This document shows positions 1-11,530 of a DNA stretch of 64,000 nucleotides, in pieces (the first letter of the stretch is position 1; each line of letters begins with the position of its first letter). Below the pieces are notes generated by a model, which saw only the letters and a list, made by a program, of their open reading frames with translations, was not told the DNA's origin and did not search any database. Source of the DNA: Zhengitettix transpicula (Eukaryota > Arthropoda > Insecta > Orthoptera > Tetrigidae). Location of the stretch: contig CM073591.1 in NCBI GenBank assembly GCA_037074705.1, positions 184,537,432 to 184,601,431 on the forward strand, written 5' to 3'. The translations under genes were made by a program, and so were the position numbers.

Positions 1-814
1 CAACAGAGCCTTTCCGCGATGAAGATAGAAGCAAATTGCAGTCGCTGACTCTTTTTGTTCTTGCAGCGTAGGACAGCTTTTGTATCGAAGATCTTTTTCG
101 GAAATTCTACGCATTGTTGTTTCGCCAATAATATTCGCCAATGATCACAATGATTAATTTTGAATCTCCGAAAGCAGCGCTTGAGCTCTTAGAACGACTT
201 CAGGGGTTACGCTTCCTGGCTGGTGAACTATAATGTTCGTTTCACTCTTCAGAAGCCCTAAATTTCTCCACAACATAATAAACTGTTAATTTTGGACACT
301 TAAAGAAAGTAATTTTCTCTGCTGCAGAGCGACTAGCGCTGACACCTTCGAAAACCGTGCTCATTTGGAAATTTCGAAGGTGTCATACAAACGTTAAGAA
401 ATTTCAGAGCGAACTCTGGCGGAAGAAATATATATTGGGATATTTAAATTATCCGGATTTATGTGATGCAGGATTTCATCCATCCTCAACACGCTTGGAG
501 GTAAACGTTTAGACGATGAACATGCTGCCGATGATATGTCGTCAAACACGCAATTTGAAATTGATTACATGCTTTAATGGGTTATTATTTAAAATGATTT
601 AAATAAATACGGTTTCGGTTAGAAATGTATGATTATAATACATAATACAGCTATCAGTATAGTTAATATGACGAGTCACTATTAACATAGTTGCCCTTGG
701 TTTTTCTTTCGTTACTTTCCTGTTATTATGGAAACATTACTTACTAGGGTCTGATATTTAGAATAACTACTACTTTTATATGAACTAATCTATTATCCTG
801 TACATGTTTCTCCC
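1..814. other. AT-rich non-coding, probable intron
   Basis: No coding frame or known repeat is recognised. The stretch lies downstream, on the minus strand, of the TMTC first exon and so is probably intronic. One perfect 14-bp inverted repeat at 340-385 is listed separately. Confidence 0.4.
340..385. repeat. Perfect 14-bp inverted repeat
   Basis: TGACACCTTCGAAA at 340-353 is the exact reverse complement of TTTCGAAGGTGTCA at 372-385, with an 18-nt loop. It could form a hairpin or cruciform. It has no T-run or coding neighbour that would suggest a terminator. Its function is unknown. Confidence 0.75.
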
Positions 815-1347
815 TTTTTTTTAAAGGACAACAGGCTACATGAGGGTAATCCACTTTGGGCAACTCCCCTTTAATAGCATAGGAAGCGATTTGAAAGGGG
901 GGATGCGGAAGGGTAGAGGAAGGTAGCCAAGGGTTACTAGGTCCCCCGGGCTATATTTTAAGGATCCTACCCGGCATTCGCCTAAAGAAATGCAGGGAAA
1001 ACCTTAGAAAAACCTGCATCGGGTAGGTCGGGCATTGGGTACTTGTCCCATGCCCTTCCGATAGCGGGAGAGGAGTTTGCTGTGGGGACGCAGCATTCCC
1101 TTCTCCGTGCCTCGACCAGTTTAGGAGGCAGCTGGCCGACTATTCCAGTGGGAATAGCAGACAACTCTTACCGTATGCCCAAGGTCTGTGACCCCGGAAT
1201 ATACACCTCGCAGAACAGGCCAAGGTGCCTCGGCTTGTGGGAACCTTAGTTCAAAAACGGAGAGGAAAAGGCATACCCAAAGGTAGCCCCTTCGTATCTC
1301 TCCTAAAAGGTTCTGCCTGCGAGAGAAAATCCCTCGCAGGAAGGTAG
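815..1347 (-). mobile_element. GC-rich poly(A)-tailed retroelement, copy 1
   Basis: This is one of six copies of a family of about 530 bp in the window. The others are at 1350, 15392, 30938, 36142 and 45377. On the minus strand it starts close to the CCTGCGAG/CTCGCAGG hairpin (1321-1340) and ends in an A tail, seen here as the T-run at 815-822. It carries the family hairpins GCC(A/G)AGG/CCTCGGC near 1218-1234, CTATTCC/GGAATAG near 1138-1157 and ATGCAGG/CCTGCAT near 989-1018. It is much more GC-rich than its surroundings. No protein of its own is recognised. A poly(A)-tailed, LINE-mobilised non-autonomous element (SINE-like) is the best reading; a conserved end of an unseen LINE is the alternative. 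Confidence 0.8.
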
Positions 1348-1349
1348 TC

Positions 1350-1669
1350 TTTTTTTTTTAGGGCAACAGGCTAAATGAGGGTGATCCACTTTGGGCAACT
1401 CCCCTTTAATAGCATAGGAAGCGATTTGAAAGGGGGGATGCGGAAGGGTAGAGGAAGGTAGCCAAGGGTTACTAGGGCCCCCGGGCTATGGTTTAAGGAT
1501 CCCACCCGGCATTGGCCTATAGAAATGCAGGGAAAACCCTAGGAAAACCTGCATCGGGTAGGTCGGGCATTTGGTACTTGTCCCACGCCCTTCCGATGAC
1601 GGGAGAGGAGTTTGCTGTGGGGACGCAGCTTACCCCTCGCCATGCCTTGGCCTGTTTAGGAGGCAGCTG
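1350..1669 (-). mobile_element. GC-rich poly(A)-tailed retroelement, copy 2 (5'-truncated)
   Basis: This copy has the same orientation as copy 1 and begins 3 bases beyond it. The T-run at 1350-1359 (its A tail) abuts the 5' end of copy 1. Homology stops at 1669, inside the family sequence at the GGAGGCAGCTG motif, so about 210 bp of the 5' end is missing. That is the usual outcome of incomplete reverse transcription. LINE sequence follows directly. Confidence 0.8.
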
Positions 1670-4027
1670 TTAATAAACTTCAGTCACAGAAGTCGCAGTA
1701 AGCGTTATGTTAAAATGTATGCCGTCTGTTATCTTGATCTAGGTTTGAATATAGCTGAAATAACGTGATTTTTTGCACGATGCATTTTATACAAGAGAGT
1801 GCTGGTAGCCGCGAAAAAACTTAATAATTCCACTCGCATAGAAAATGCTGATAATGAAATCAAAACAACTTGGAATGATTTCAAAAAGGTATCGGCAATC
1901 ACAAATAAATTACACTTACAGACCAGAGTGAAACCTTTTCAGGTAGAGAAGCAGCTTGGAAATTCAATTCGTATTTCGTAAATGTTGTTAACCTTCTTAT
2001 GAAAGTCACCTCAGCGTGTATTGAGGAGGATTTCTACAAATTCTTGCAGAACTCTGTTCCGGTTCTGGAAAATAGTTTATTATTTCAACCTATATGTATA
2101 GATGAAATCATTTGACTGATAATAAACTTGAAGTAATCCCAAGCAGCAGATATATATGGCATAACAAGCAAATTGGTAAAATTGTGAGCCGAAGCCATCA
2201 CATTTCCACGTAAATTCATATTTAACAAATGTATTGAAACTGGAATATTTTCCGATGCTCTCAAAATTGCGAAAGTAACCCCATTATTCAAGAAAGGTTC
2301 ACCATCCGACGTATCAATTTATAGACCCATTTATCTGCTTCATATTTTTTCCAAAATGTTTGAAACAATAATTCACATTAAATTACATAATTTCTCGAGC
2401 AAATATAATATTTTAAGTTCGCCCGAGCATGGCTTCCTTAAAGGAAAATTCACAATCTACGACTTTATTCAAAATATTTAAATTCATTGGTTGATGGATT
2501 GAAGGTAGCTGGAATATATGCTGATCTGTCTAAAGCATTCGACACTGTTGATCAGGAAATTTTGCTAAAAATGTTAGAATATTATGGCGTACGGTGAAAC
2601 GCCTTGCTTCTCCAGAATTTAACCTAAAAAATAGTAAACAAAAGGTAGCGGTCGAAACTAAAATTGGGCATCTTCATTTATCTGATTGGGAATTAATTAC
2701 TGGAGGCTCGATTCTTGGGCCTTTACTTTTCATTCTTTAAATTAATGATCTTCCAGGATTCGTACATCCTCTTAAATCAATTCTCTACGCGGAAGTGATT
2801 GCAGATAAAAATGTTGATGATATTATTAGAAACGTAAACATCACTCTGGGGAAACTAAATGTGTGGTTTAAAGTCACTAAATTATCACTAAATCTAGATA
2901 AACCCAAGTTCGTGCAGTTCTCAGCGGATGGTAGTAACAACCTTCTAGACAAAGACGTTTTTTCTGGGTCTTCAGATTGATAGTAATTTACAGTGGCCTC
3001 ACCATATAGATCTGTTTGCTGGGGCTGTCTCAGAACCTTATTGCAGTATCAACATCAACACTAAGAAAATAATGTACTTTGCGTATATTCATTTCCTCGT
3101 GCGTTATGGCAGTGCAAATTGGGGCAATTGCTCCAGGAGCATTGAAATATTCAAGAATACTTTAATACAGATAATAAATCCAGTTGTAAACCGTTTTTCA
3201 AAAGTCTTCAAATATTAACTCTTCCCGGCGTGTTTATTCACGAAATTTTAAAGTTTGTTATGCGGAACATGAATCTTTTTTAAACGAATGACGAGTCTCA
3301 CGATTACGAGACTAGAAACCGCTCAGGTCTAAGATCTTTGCTCTCTACCAGAGGAGAATAGTTTTATACAATAGTCTTCCTCCAGACGTAAGGAACAATA
3401 ATAACTACAAGAGTTTTGGGATTCAATGTAAAAATATTCTACTGAACGTCGCCAGTTTCTAGATCGTTCCCCTAATAATTCATTTTTTTTAAAAAAAACC
3501 TGCAAAAGTGTTCAATGTGTTTCTAATAAAACCACTTATTTCATAACTTGCTTATTCTCTTTTGCTCTTTTGTTTTGTTTGTTTGTTGTATGTACGGCCT
3601 GGAGTTTGCAGATTCCTCGTTGCTCTGTTTCGTGAAGTGACGTCCGTCGTTTGTTTTTCTTCCTAGTGTGCGTGTGTCAAGCTTTGTGTTTATTTTTGTT
3701 TTTATTTTTCTGTGACGAGTAAATTTTATATTTTATGACAGTTTATTCTCGAATAATTAATTATTTACTAGTACTTATTGAATATTTTTTTACAACTGTA
3801 AATATAATATTATAGCATTAGTATATATAACGAATTATTATTCTTGTTATATTCGTATTATTTTACTTATGTTGGACAGTGAAATTTGTGTAACCGAATT
3901 TTAGTATTTTTTTGTTAACTTCTAATTATTTATAATTGTAGCATTCAATTCTTATGTTGTAATTTTATGTATTGACGTGTCCTATTTCCGCATACGAGGA
4001 CTAATGGAATAAATCAAATCAAATTCA
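1670..4027 (+). pseudogene. Broken LINE, Jockey/CR1-like reverse transcriptase
   Basis: Fragments of a non-LTR retrotransposon ORF2 run in order through several frames. The N-terminal linker contains VAAKKLNNSTRIENADN (1802-1852), followed by LKIAKVTPLFKKGSPSDVS and YRPIYLL (about 2263-2340). RT motif A follows as DLSKAFDTVD (2524-2553), then GSILGPLLF (about 2709-2735) and a C-terminal palm region LGKLNVWFKV..LSLNLDK. The YADD catalytic box is replaced by YAEVIAD (about 2786-2806), so the polymerase is dead. Many stops and shifts are present. The 3' end looks preserved: AATAAATCAAATCAAATTC near 4008-4026 is the kind of short tandem tail seen on insect Jockey-type LINEs. The endonuclease and ORF1 are absent, so the copy is 5'-truncated at about 1670. 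Confidence 0.85.
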
Positions 4028-5516
4028 ATGAATAATTAAATCACAAGATAATAAATAAGTGTTTTCTGAAGGAAATTTATTTGCCGGAGGAGACTAGTAA
4101 ATTTGTTACTATTAGAAATGTATCTCATAAGAAAGAGCTACTGCGCTGATCTGGCGTGAATTCTAATTCTCTGCAAATAATTTCATATTCAAAATTCGAA
4201 ACGTTGCTATATAATATTTTTTTCATCCCTCCGGCTCAGATAATGTTTACTAAATAATGAATTAAATGTCTTATTTACTACGAAAACTTAGTGACAACAA
4301 GGAAACAAGAGAATATTTGAACTGAGAAACTGTGCATTGCTGCTTAGACACATTGGAATGAAAAGAGCCAATAAAAGTCGAATAAACACTCGGAACCAAA
4401 GGTTTTTTTTACTTATTTTATTGATTTGGGGTGCTAAAAGTTTCCTCAAGTTCCTTAAACTGATTGTGCAGATGCTGTGAATGCTAACAGTAAGTCTGAA
4501 ACGTACATTTCGTACTAAGAAACCAACTTTATCCGTTAACCGATCGCCGAAATAACTGGTACAATATTATTGTGACTTATAACCGTCTGTTACAGATATT
4601 TCCCTTCTAATACCTAGATTTTTAAGTGATGATATTATATTTGAAACCATTCTTTTCTGTTCACACATCCTGGTACACGATATTATTGGCGCCTAGTCAT
4701 CAACAGGTTGTAGTCTCAGAGCATGTAACTTTGAATTATAAATAACATATATTGGAAATTTTGTGACGTACGAAACGTTTATTTTACAAACGCTAAGGAG
4801 AATGACGGACACGTTTATAAACTGAAAGCAACAGTAATCCTTGGAAATGAATTCCAAAAATTGATGTGTTCATTGCTCGAAAATGAATGTGATTTCGCGG
4901 GATTCTCTGGTGTTGTGAGTAAACTTTGGTTTGTGTGTCAGAGATTATCATTCGAATATATAACGAACCCCGCGCCAATAAGGAGTTGATTGTAGGAGTG
5001 AAGTTTCATAATTTCATCCTATACTCAATCGGGTACAAATATAACTTCGTTCCCTAATAATTATGTATTTACTAACATTCCAAATTAATTAACTAATGGG
5101 TATTTTAAGTAGATAAGATGATTGCAACATATTTGGAATTTTTTAAAAATAATTAGTTTCTGCACTTTTCTGATTAATATCGGACAATTCATTGTTAAAT
5201 AAAAAAAACTATTTTTGTTGAAATTTTTTTCATGTTTATGAAAAAGAAATCATTTTAATATACCTAACCGTGTACAATTAAAAATAATAAAACATCTTAA
5301 TCTGAATGTCTTCAATGGATAAATTAATAATCAATTCGCATTTAATCGGTATTAGATAAAATAAAAATATTTTCCATATTTAATATACATAATATGCTCA
5401 TTCAATTGTAGGAATCAACGTTAAAGAAACCAATATTCCAAGTTTTCAAAACTTTTTAGTAGTATTCAATTCCAGCTGTACTAACTACAATGACCATGAA
5501 GCATATTTGGTACACT
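4028..5516. other. AT-rich non-coding, no gene seen
   Basis: No repeat family or exon is recognised. Short frames here (for example 4793-4978 minus) look like chance. Confidence 0.4.
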
Positions 5517-5570
5517 ATAAATAAACAACAGCCTTTTAACGTCAGAAAAAATATTTTTTATATCAATTAT

Positions 5571-5600
5571 ACGTTTCTCCGCTAATTGCGTTCTCTTCAG
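5571..5600 (-). ncRNA. Hammerhead-like core (minus arm)
   Basis: The minus strand reads CTGAAGA, a 16-nt segment holding the small stem CGC-AATTA-GCG, then GAAACG. CUGANGA...GAAA is the conserved catalytic core of hammerhead ribozymes. Stem III and the cleavage triplet were not established, so activity is unproven. Confidence 0.35.
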
Positions 5601-5647
5601 GTAAAAAGATTTACAAAATTTTGATAGTCAGGGTCGTTCTCAGCCGA

Positions 5648-5678
5648 CTGATGTGGCCGAGCAATTAGCTGCGAAACG
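5648..5678 (+). ncRNA. Hammerhead-like core (plus arm)
   Basis: The plus strand reads CTGATGT, a segment with the stem AGC-AATTA-GCT, then GAAACG. Compared with the opposite arm, the stem changed from C-G closing to A-U closing with the loop AATTA kept, which is a compensatory change. The last core A of CUGANGA is T here, so this copy is probably inactive. Confidence 0.35.
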
Positions 5679-5733
5679 TTGTATAATACCTATTTATTTT
5701 TTTCTGACGTTAAAAGTCTGTTGTTTATTTATA

Positions 5734-6928
5734 TAGTATTTTAAATAGTCAGAATATACATATCAATATTCTGTATATTACTAAATTGATGTCAGTTATT
5801 TCATTTACTTCTCATCTTCAGGGTTCATTTGAGATTGTAAAAATATATTCTCGTACTTGCCGACAAGAAGAGTACAGCATGTCAGGAACTGACAAAGCTT
5901 AATTTTTATTTTATCAATTTAGTAGTTTCAAATTTGTATTTATATCAGAATAATATTTTTCTGGTTAATTCCCAAAATATATTTCTACTCTTACTGTCAA
6001 TATTTTAAAATAACCGTGAAATATTTCTGCAACAAAAAATTATCAAGCTTTCAGGCTACGTAAATCAAAATAATTGCAAGTAATATGTATTGTTTTTGTA
6101 GATAATTAATCCTCTAAGCATATTATCACCGAACTCTGTGAAATCAATAAAGTCATTTTCCGATAAATTTCACAAGGAAAGAGAAACAGGTTCCCTAAGA
6201 AAGTTTCTAGAAAATTAATTACATGGTGTGATCGACAGAAAACTTTTCCTGAGTTTTACGTAACATCAATACGATGACCTCCGTTTCTATACATACAATA
6301 AAATATATCTTTTTGTACATAATCGACTTGAAGAACACGTATGCTTCAGGCATTTGAATATTATAATCGTTTTAATAGTACACTTTACTGTCGTTTTTTT
6401 ACAACTTTATTGTTATCTATGGAAGTAATAAATTATGCATGCTATCATAAAATAAACGTATGATTTCCTGGATATTTTCCGGTATTCTTCATGGTTGAAA
6501 AATACAGGAACACTTAATCTGGTCACGCTGAGAAAAATATTACCGCCCATAGTTACGAATGATTAGAAACAGTCGATGGTTATTTTTATGTGGCCGCCGA
6601 ATTAAATTAACGTGAGGAGCGTGTTGAAAAGAAAGCCAAGTTTACAATAAGTTAGTTCAACGAAAGACTATGCAACGACTTTTCTCTTAATTTTTAGGGT
6701 TCTCCTTATTGTTATAGAACAATAAGAATATTCTGAATTATATTTGTTGCGATTGTATTGAAAATAAGCACAGCGTTATAGAATGTCTCACGGAAAGTTA
6801 TGTGTAAGTCTTTTCATATTTGTTATTAAAATAAAAAGTTATCTTACAAGATCTAGAGTGAAATAAAGTTGATGCGTTTGTATTCATGGGGGACAATAGA
6901 AGTTATAAGTGTTTTTGTGGAAGCCCAC
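5734..6928. other. AT-rich, start of probable intron 1 of the TMTC gene
   Basis: This stretch is immediately 3' of the splice donor on the minus strand. No exon with the expected next TMTC motifs (NDFWG, SYRPL) was found by eye. No repeat is recognised. Confidence 0.4.
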
Positions 6929-7014
6929 CTGTCGTCGTATACGAATCCGGCGTCGAGGGTGTTGTAGAAGAGCAGAGCGGCGAGCACGGCGCAGCCCAGC
7001 GCCGCGGCGTCCAT
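6929..7014 (-). CDS. TMTC-family protein, first coding exon (partial gene)
   Basis: The minus-strand ATG is at 7014-7012 in good start context (A at -3, G at +4). The exon reads 28 codons plus two bases (MDAAALGCAVLAALLFYN followed by TLDAGFVYDD) and ends at a donor, CAG|GTGGGC, with GT at 6928-6927 (intron phase 2). A hydrophobic first membrane segment followed by YxNTLxAxFxYDD is the N-terminal signature of TMTC proteins (transmembrane and TPR repeat-containing, GT-C fold O-mannosyltransferases in the ER that modify cadherins). The acidic pair is the conserved first-loop motif. The pattern is nearest to the TMTC1/2 type, but the paralog cannot be fixed from 28 residues. GC content is far above the flanks. 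The rest of the gene must lie beyond an intron of at least 6.9 kb. I infer the family from memory of its N-terminus. Confidence 0.75.
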
Positions 7015-7640
7015 CCTCGACGCTCGTGACCTGTTGAAGGGCTGGCGCCACTTGTTGACTGCTCGCGTCTCCTCGCCAAGGTCCGGGGGCGGGGAAGGAG
7101 GAAGGCCAGGGGAGGAGGAGACGTCAAGCGTCAGACACGGAAGAGCGTCGTTTAAGAACGCCTCGTCTGACGGCCGTCGGACACGAATGTCACGTAAAAC
7201 AGAAGTGGTAGGACACGACCTTAGCGAGTCTAGTAAACTTAATAAAGCTTTAATAAAATGATAATTAAATAGGGAGAGAAGGTTTTGACCAAAACGATTT
7301 ATTAATTTATTTGTCTACTTGAAAAGGTAGTTGAAGACGGCGATCGCACCGAGAGCGACTTGTCACGCGTGGGAGGTCGGATGTCACGAACGCGTGATGC
7401 GAGCGGCGCGTGCGTCGGCGTCGGCGTCGCCGTAGCCCTCGGCCGTCGCTCCAGCACTGAGCTTTATAGCCGGCTGGCCGTCGTGGTCGATAGCCCTTCC
7501 GCCGCGTCGCGGCGCAGTCGCGAGGATCCGACGCGGCGCGCAGACGCCCCCAACAGACACGCTGCTTCTGCTGCAATTAGCCTGGCCTCCGCCGACGAGG
7601 CAGGGTTGGTCAACAAATTAGGAATTGAACACAAACGGAA
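7015..7640 (-). promoter_or_regulatory. CpG island: 5' UTR and promoter of the TMTC gene
   Basis: Two CpG-dense blocks (about 7015-7190 and 7340-7610) stand out in an otherwise CpG-poor, AT-rich region, immediately upstream of the TMTC start codon. The block between them (7190-7310) is AT-rich and might be a 5' UTR intron. Frames of 70-114 codons on both strands reflect the low stop density of GC-rich DNA rather than genes. Confidence 0.6.
7463..7468 (-). promoter_or_regulatory. TATA box candidate
   Basis: The minus strand reads GGCTATAAAGCTCAGTG inside the CpG island. A start site about 25-30 nt downstream would be near 7435, giving a 5' UTR of about 420 nt if unspliced. Orientation agrees with the TMTC exon. 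Confidence 0.4.
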
Positions 7641-10419
7641 ACAGATGTGCAGATGTTGATGAAACCTGACGAACATCCTACAAGGGCGACGGTAGAACGT
7701 ACAAGGCTTCTGTACCAACCAAAGAAAGTTGAGCGTCCAACATATGATGCTTAGTTCAAATGACCATTCGTAGGCAGATAAAATAAAATCAAACGTTTGT
7801 TGTAACAAAATTTTATTTTATATTATCTGCTTGCGTATGAGCATTTAAACCTCCATCTCTTTGTTGATCACCCGCAAAGTAATTGTTAAATTTTCAAAAC
7901 AAGAGGACGTCGCCATACGACCAATGACCAACTACGAAATAGTATATACAACTACCACGAATTTCACTGTCCTTCAATATTTTCAAAGATAACATTATAA
8001 TTTGAATAAAATTGAAAAAATTGAGATCGTCCAGCAAAACTTTTATTTTGTCAACAATATATGATGTGTAGTTTTACTTTAGATATTTTATTGTTTAGTT
8101 TTAATATTTTTAAATGTGTATTCAAACCAACAATATTTTTTTGCATATTATATTTCATATTATAATTAAATATTTAATCATTGGAAAAATCAAAGGCATC
8201 TCTGTCGTTCAGTAGATCTAGACATAGAGTGTCGATAGAACTAAAATAATTAATTGCAGGGGTCGAACGAAGATTAAAATATGTAGGTATTACTAACATG
8301 GAGTTTCCTACTTGGGGAAACTTCATACTTTCGATACTTGTAGTCCTGTGTTACGTGTATAAATTTGTTTTCGCTATGCTAATTAGAAAATAAAACTAAG
8401 TTTTTAACGAGGCAAAGAATTAATTCCTTCGTACATTCTTGCCAACATATAGATACTCATCCTCCTCCTTCCACTGCACCCCCCCCCTAAAAAAAACCAG
8501 AATATTTCCATATCGTAAACAAATATCTATCAAACGACTAGCGCGTAATATTTCTTGAATCTGATATACCCAGCCAATGATAATGACGACAACTTACACA
8601 CATTAGCGTGAGTTATAATTAATCCAATGAAATTGTGAGCAGATAAACCAATTAGAATAAAAAAATATTTTACATCTACAATATCTTTATCCCGCTTAGT
8701 CATTAATTTATTTCAAATTTATGTTTTATTTTTCCTGACATTATTTCCTCCTTCAACAGTTATTTCTTTATAATTGGATCGTACTTAATGGATTTTATAT
8801 AATCTTTGGCGTCGACTAAACATTAATAATTGGATTTATGTAAGAGATGTAGTTATATAAACCCTCCGAAGAGGAAAATGAACCTTATTACGCTCTTAAA
8901 CAGATCGATCAGACTCTTCCTATACGTTAGAGACAATCCAAATACTCCTAACCAATTAATGTTAGTTTTAAACCCTTTCAGGTAGTAAATGAATAACTAT
9001 ATTTTCATATATAATGAACTGATTAATTTTTAGTTCACAGTTCGACGAATTATAACAATAATTACTAGTAGACTGGAGATATCTAGACTAGTGCTTATTA
9101 TGGAATTAATTCCCAAACGTATTTCTGTAGTCTAAATAATTGTTTATACTATTAGGTATATTTCGACTCCGTGCGTCATACTCATCCAACACATAGTTCC
9201 AAACTAAAGATCACAATTTATCAAAATTATGGAAATAATGTATAAGCTAATTAGTTAGCAAGTCGAGGAATGTAAAAGGTGATAGTTAATACTTACAGCT
9301 TAAAAAGATTTTACGATCTCAAGAAGTTTGAAATCTTTAAGATCAGGGTAAAAAGAGTGTGAGGAGCGAGGACATTGAATTATTTCCTATTAACATTCGC
9401 AACGAGAACTTGGACTGTGTATGATGAAATGACAAACTCCGAGAGAGGTGTTTCTTTCTCTTTTACATTTTTTTAAAAAATTGCAGGGAGAGATTTTAAC
9501 GTGATCCTTGAAATTTTGTAAGGTTAGGTGAAAAGTTAAGTAGATAAGTAATAGAGGCAGTTAAAGATGAAAGTCAAAGTGTTTCTGCATTTGAAGTCTG
9601 GAGTCAGTTGAATGCGACGTATAAGTCGTTAGATATAGCAGGTAACGGGGATCGCCGGAGTCTGTCTCAAGTTGTCCCTTTTACTCGAAATCCGTACCTG
9701 CGTTAACAGGATGTACCTTATTCATAACCTTTGTATTTAATTTATTTCAAATAAATAAATACGACACATTTATAAATTTTCTACATCATTTTCTACTAAT
9801 CAGTAATGAAATCTCATGTTACCGTGGCAAAACTAGAACCAGGAAAAGGAATCATGAGAGATGCAGCGATTTGGATTACCGGACTGTGGTGTCTCAGCTA
9901 CGCAGCAACGTCCCTCGTAGCTCGTCATGTACGCCTTTACAAAGTCGTGGGTTCAGTTTCTCTGCGGTGATTGGTGAAGATAAATTCGACTAAGTTCGAA
10001 TTACCAGGGCGACTGCTCAGAACCGCGTCTCAAGGCAATGACTGGCTCCAATCTCTAGCGACCTGTGTGTCAAACTGATTTTTTATTGGCGTTTTTGTAA
10101 TTTGTTGGACAAATCACAGACCTGAGACGATCTGACGTCGTAATTTTCGTGGTATTCTGGTGATGTCTGATCTAGAGGTTGAGCCCTTCTGCAGCTGGCT
10201 GTTGTCGGCCGGGATAAGCCCTCGGCTTCCCAAACAATGGAGGTTCAGTTATAACTAACTCCCAGTCAGACTTGCAACAAGCAGTGATGATTGAGATATC
10301 AGCGAAAAAATTCGTACCCAATGGCTGCTCACGCGATTGAAAAACTGAATCTCATATAATTGTAAATTAATTAATAATACGCCTCTCCTTACTAACGAGC
10401 TACAGCAACATCAAATTAG
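7641..10419. other. AT-rich intergenic, nothing recognised
   Basis: This is probable upstream flank of the TMTC promoter. A somewhat less AT-rich block at 9830-10300 has no open frame or known family that I can name. Confidence 0.35.
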
Positions 10420-11530
10420 TCTTTTCCTACCAAAGATCAAACGTTTGTAATTGAAGCTAAAGATAGCAGCATCACGATTCAGGAATATGTAAACGAGATA
10501 ACTAAATGCATCGGTCCGCAACTAATTAGGTTTGTGTCATGAATAGATAATAACCGTATTTGTGTGTTCCTTATGAATAAGCAATCAGTGGATACGTTCA
10601 TCTCCAAGCATAAATCGATCAGAATTAAATATCACCACGTATATAGTCGTACTCTAATCAATAGACATACAAGAAATATTATGTCTAATGCCTGCCCAAT
10701 TATTTCCCATCAATTAATACAAGACGAACTCAGAGGCGGGAACATCATACCAACTGTATTTATCAGAGCCGGTCTGCAAGACAACTTAGTCAGTTTTATC
10801 TAGACCCGGCAGACAACAACAAACTTCTAGACTCAATTCAATTACGTTCATATTTGAATAACGCCCATATATATATATTTTCTTCCCGACTCAGCCGCCT
10901 GTTTTGTATGAAATGAAGACCGCCACATTCTCAATAATTGTCAAAAAAATTCCATCAATCAGGATGCCTCCAGGGTCCCCCTATTGAATTCATCCCAACA
11001 TACAACCTCAGAATTTGACAACCCGCCCCCAGATCAAATCCAGAACCCAAACATTGGCAATAACAAGGATAAATTACCGTTAAATGTTTTTACAAAATGT
11101 GATAATAAAAATCTTCCTCATCAACGCTTTTTGACATGGGAACCCCCTATGTATGGCCAAGTACTATTCTGTCAATACTGAACAGGCTAGCCAATCTGCA
11201 TCCCTTCATAACTGATAAATTCACGAAATCCAAAATGACTAGTTTAAGAAATTTAATGAAAATCCACCTCGATGCTGACTTCTCAGAACTTGATGCTAAC
11301 TTCTTAAAACCCATATCATTCACATAATTCCTAAAACAATTACATTCCTATGGAAGAAGAACAGCTTCGACCCATGAACTCTGAACCTTCAATTACTCTA
11401 GGCAGCTTACGTTCCAGAGCTCATATGTACAGAGTTTTTCAAAATTCCTATTACAGGCTTCTAGAGGTTGTAGAGGGAACTTCAGCAGATAAATTTTTGA
11501 TAAGGAATCATCTCCAGAAGTGAACTATTT
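10420..11530 (+). pseudogene. LINE ORF1 (gag-like) relic with zinc knuckle
   Basis: Shifted frames carry a recognisable insect LINE ORF1 pattern: IEAKDSSITIQEYVNEITK, IGPQLIRFVS and FLMNKQSVDTFISKH (about 10440-10615), then NIMSNACPIISHQLIQDELR and FIRAGLQDN (10674-10790). A CCHC knuckle CFV-stop-NEDRHILNNC follows at 10900-10941 in the spacing C-x2-C-x4-H-x4-C, with its second Cys codon changed to TGA. A proline- and asparagine-rich C-terminal part follows (10984-11160) and then further frameshifted remains to about 11530. ORF1 proteins of this kind bind the LINE RNA. No ORF2 follows, so this is an isolated fragment. The exact clade is not determined. Confidence 0.65.

Larger units (their letters stand above)
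5517..5733. mobile_element. Penelope-like terminal snap-back pair
   Basis: The outer arms at 5517-5554 and 5695-5733 are nearly perfect inverted repeats (one mismatch and one indel over about 38 bp, including AACGTCAGAAAAA and its complement). Inside, each arm carries a CTGANG...GAAACG motif pointing outward: minus strand at 5571-5600 and plus strand at 5648-5678. This layout of two oppositely oriented terminal repeats is known for Penelope-like elements, whose terminal repeats often contain hammerhead ribozymes. No coding part is present. Assignment to Penelope rests on similarity of the arms to the copy next to the GIY-YIG relic at 25.2-26.0 kb. Confidence 0.6.

Noticed and set aside
5500..5740. 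DNA transposon with terminal inverted repeats
   Set aside because: The inverted arms carry outward-facing CTGANG...GAAACG motifs shared with the Penelope relic's terminal repeat, and no target duplication was seen; the snap-back Penelope reading fits better.
7307..7808. Arg-rich frames of 89-114 codons on both strands
   Set aside because: They lie in the CpG island; low stop density in GC-rich DNA explains them, and none shows a domain. The nearby true exon is in another frame.
9890..10020. Possible tRNA-derived SINE (GGTTCAGTTTC resembling a B box)
   Set aside because: No convincing A box at the right distance, no tail, and no second copy in the window.
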